Source of the DNA: Acidobacteriota bacterium
GTDB lineage: Bacteria > Acidobacteriota > UBA6911 > RPQK01 > JADFOI01
NCBI GenBank assembly: GCA_029942065.1
Contig: JAPYTY010000161.1
Coordinates: forward strand, 1 to 5,407
Direction: 5' to 3'
DNA length: 5,407 nucleotides
In this document: positions 5,140 to 5,407 of the stretch, in pieces
Position numbering within the stretch: the first letter of the stretch is position 1
Layout of the letters: each line of letters begins with the position of its first letter
Made by a program: the position numbers and the translations under genes
Notes under the pieces: model-generated
Database searches by the model: none
What the model was told of the DNA's origin: nothing
What the model saw: the letters and a program-made list of their open reading frames with translations, nothing else

Positions 5140-5407
5140 TCATTCCTTCGAAAACTGTTCCTGTGGATCAGGAGAGGAATGCAGATGGGTCAACTTCCAT
5201 TCGGTGTCAGCCTGGCGATAGATTTCCGTCCAACGCCCATTTTGACGAAAATGCCGGCCATTTTGCTGGTAGGCCATCAAAAATTGGGAGGTGATCCACG
5301 CCACATCTCCGTGAACCTCGATCTGTATATTGGAGGTCAGGATTGACAGTTCCCTGATCTGAGCAAAATACTGCTGCAGAGTATTTTTAAATGTTTTAAA
5401 ATCAGAA
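5140..5407 (-). CDS. SnoaL-like / NTF2-fold domain protein, C-terminal part (5' end outside window)
   Basis: The 88 visible residues end at a TGA at 5142-5140, and the frame is open to the right edge. The segment GDVAWITSQFLMAY (33-46), followed by GRHFRQNGRWTEIYRQADTEWKLTHLHSS (50-78), is the typical C-terminal beta sheet of SnoaL-like / DUF4440-type NTF2-fold proteins, where (F/R)xGRWTEVxxxxxGxWxIxHxHxS recurs. These are small cone-shaped domains used as enzymes or ligand binders; the ligand cannot be told from this fragment. The N-terminal helices and any catalytic residues lie outside. The gene is followed by a repeat-rich gap of nearly 200 bp before wzm, so membership in the polysaccharide operon is doubtful. 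Confidence 0.75.
   Translation of the reverse strand, partial: SDFKTFKNTLQQYFAQIRELSILTSNIQIEVHGDVAWITSQFLMAYQQNGRHFRQNGRWTEIYRQADTEWKLTHLHSSPDPQEQFSKE

Noticed and set aside
4943..5143. N-terminal extension of wzm to the ATG at 5143
   Set aside because: It would translate three intergenic repeats and overlap the stop of the preceding gene. The ATG at 4942 has a good Shine-Dalgarno and gives the normal family length.

Overview
The window looks like part of a surface-polysaccharide (O-antigen or similar) locus from a Gram-negative bacterium of roughly balanced GC content. Two features suggest this. There is an ABC-2 permease/ATPase pair of the Wzm/Wzt type, whose ATPase carries an extra C-terminal glycan-binding-type domain. 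There are also glycosyltransferase and methyltransferase genes around it. The intergenic gaps are full of short hairpin repeats, including the 'accaccaagacacaaag' class and a 'gttccaggttcc' class. From memory, such repeats are common in environmental genomes of Verrucomicrobiota/Planctomycetota, Acidobacteriota and similar lineages. Taxon assignment is therefore a weak inference, and a PVC-group bacterium is only my best guess.

Layout, left to right. (1) 1-1166, minus: an N-terminally membrane-anchored GT2 glycosyltransferase that runs off the left edge. Its last visible residues look like the first strand of a second (GT4-type) glycosyltransferase domain. (2) 1167-1422: a divergent control region with a consensus -10 box placed for a leaderless transcript and a 37-bp palindrome. 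(3) 1423-2559, plus: a class I SAM methyltransferase followed by a long coiled coil and a basic tail. (4) 2560-2830: a convergent gap made almost entirely of hairpins and dispersed repeats. The last repeat supplies the final 20 codons of the ATPase gene. (5) 2765-4135 and 4136-4942, minus: wzt and wzm, abutting as TAAATG. (6) 4943-5139: another repeat-filled gap. (7) 5140-5407, minus: the C-terminal part of a SnoaL/NTF2-like protein.

Proposed joint function (inference). The glycosyltransferase(s) build a lipid-linked glycan. The methyltransferase-coiled-coil protein may cap the non-reducing end and limit chain length, as WbdD does in E. coli O8/O9a. The Wzt C-terminal domain would then recognise the finished chain for export by Wzm/Wzt. 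The SnoaL-like gene appears to be an unrelated upstream neighbour.

The strongest observation not explained by the genes is a 42-bp repeat present in two inverted copies (2576-2617 and 5093-5134, 34/42 identical). Each copy lies 5-16 nt after a stop codon, in the same orientation relative to its gene, and keeps a hairpin despite sequence differences. No gene-free stretch exceeds 300 bases.
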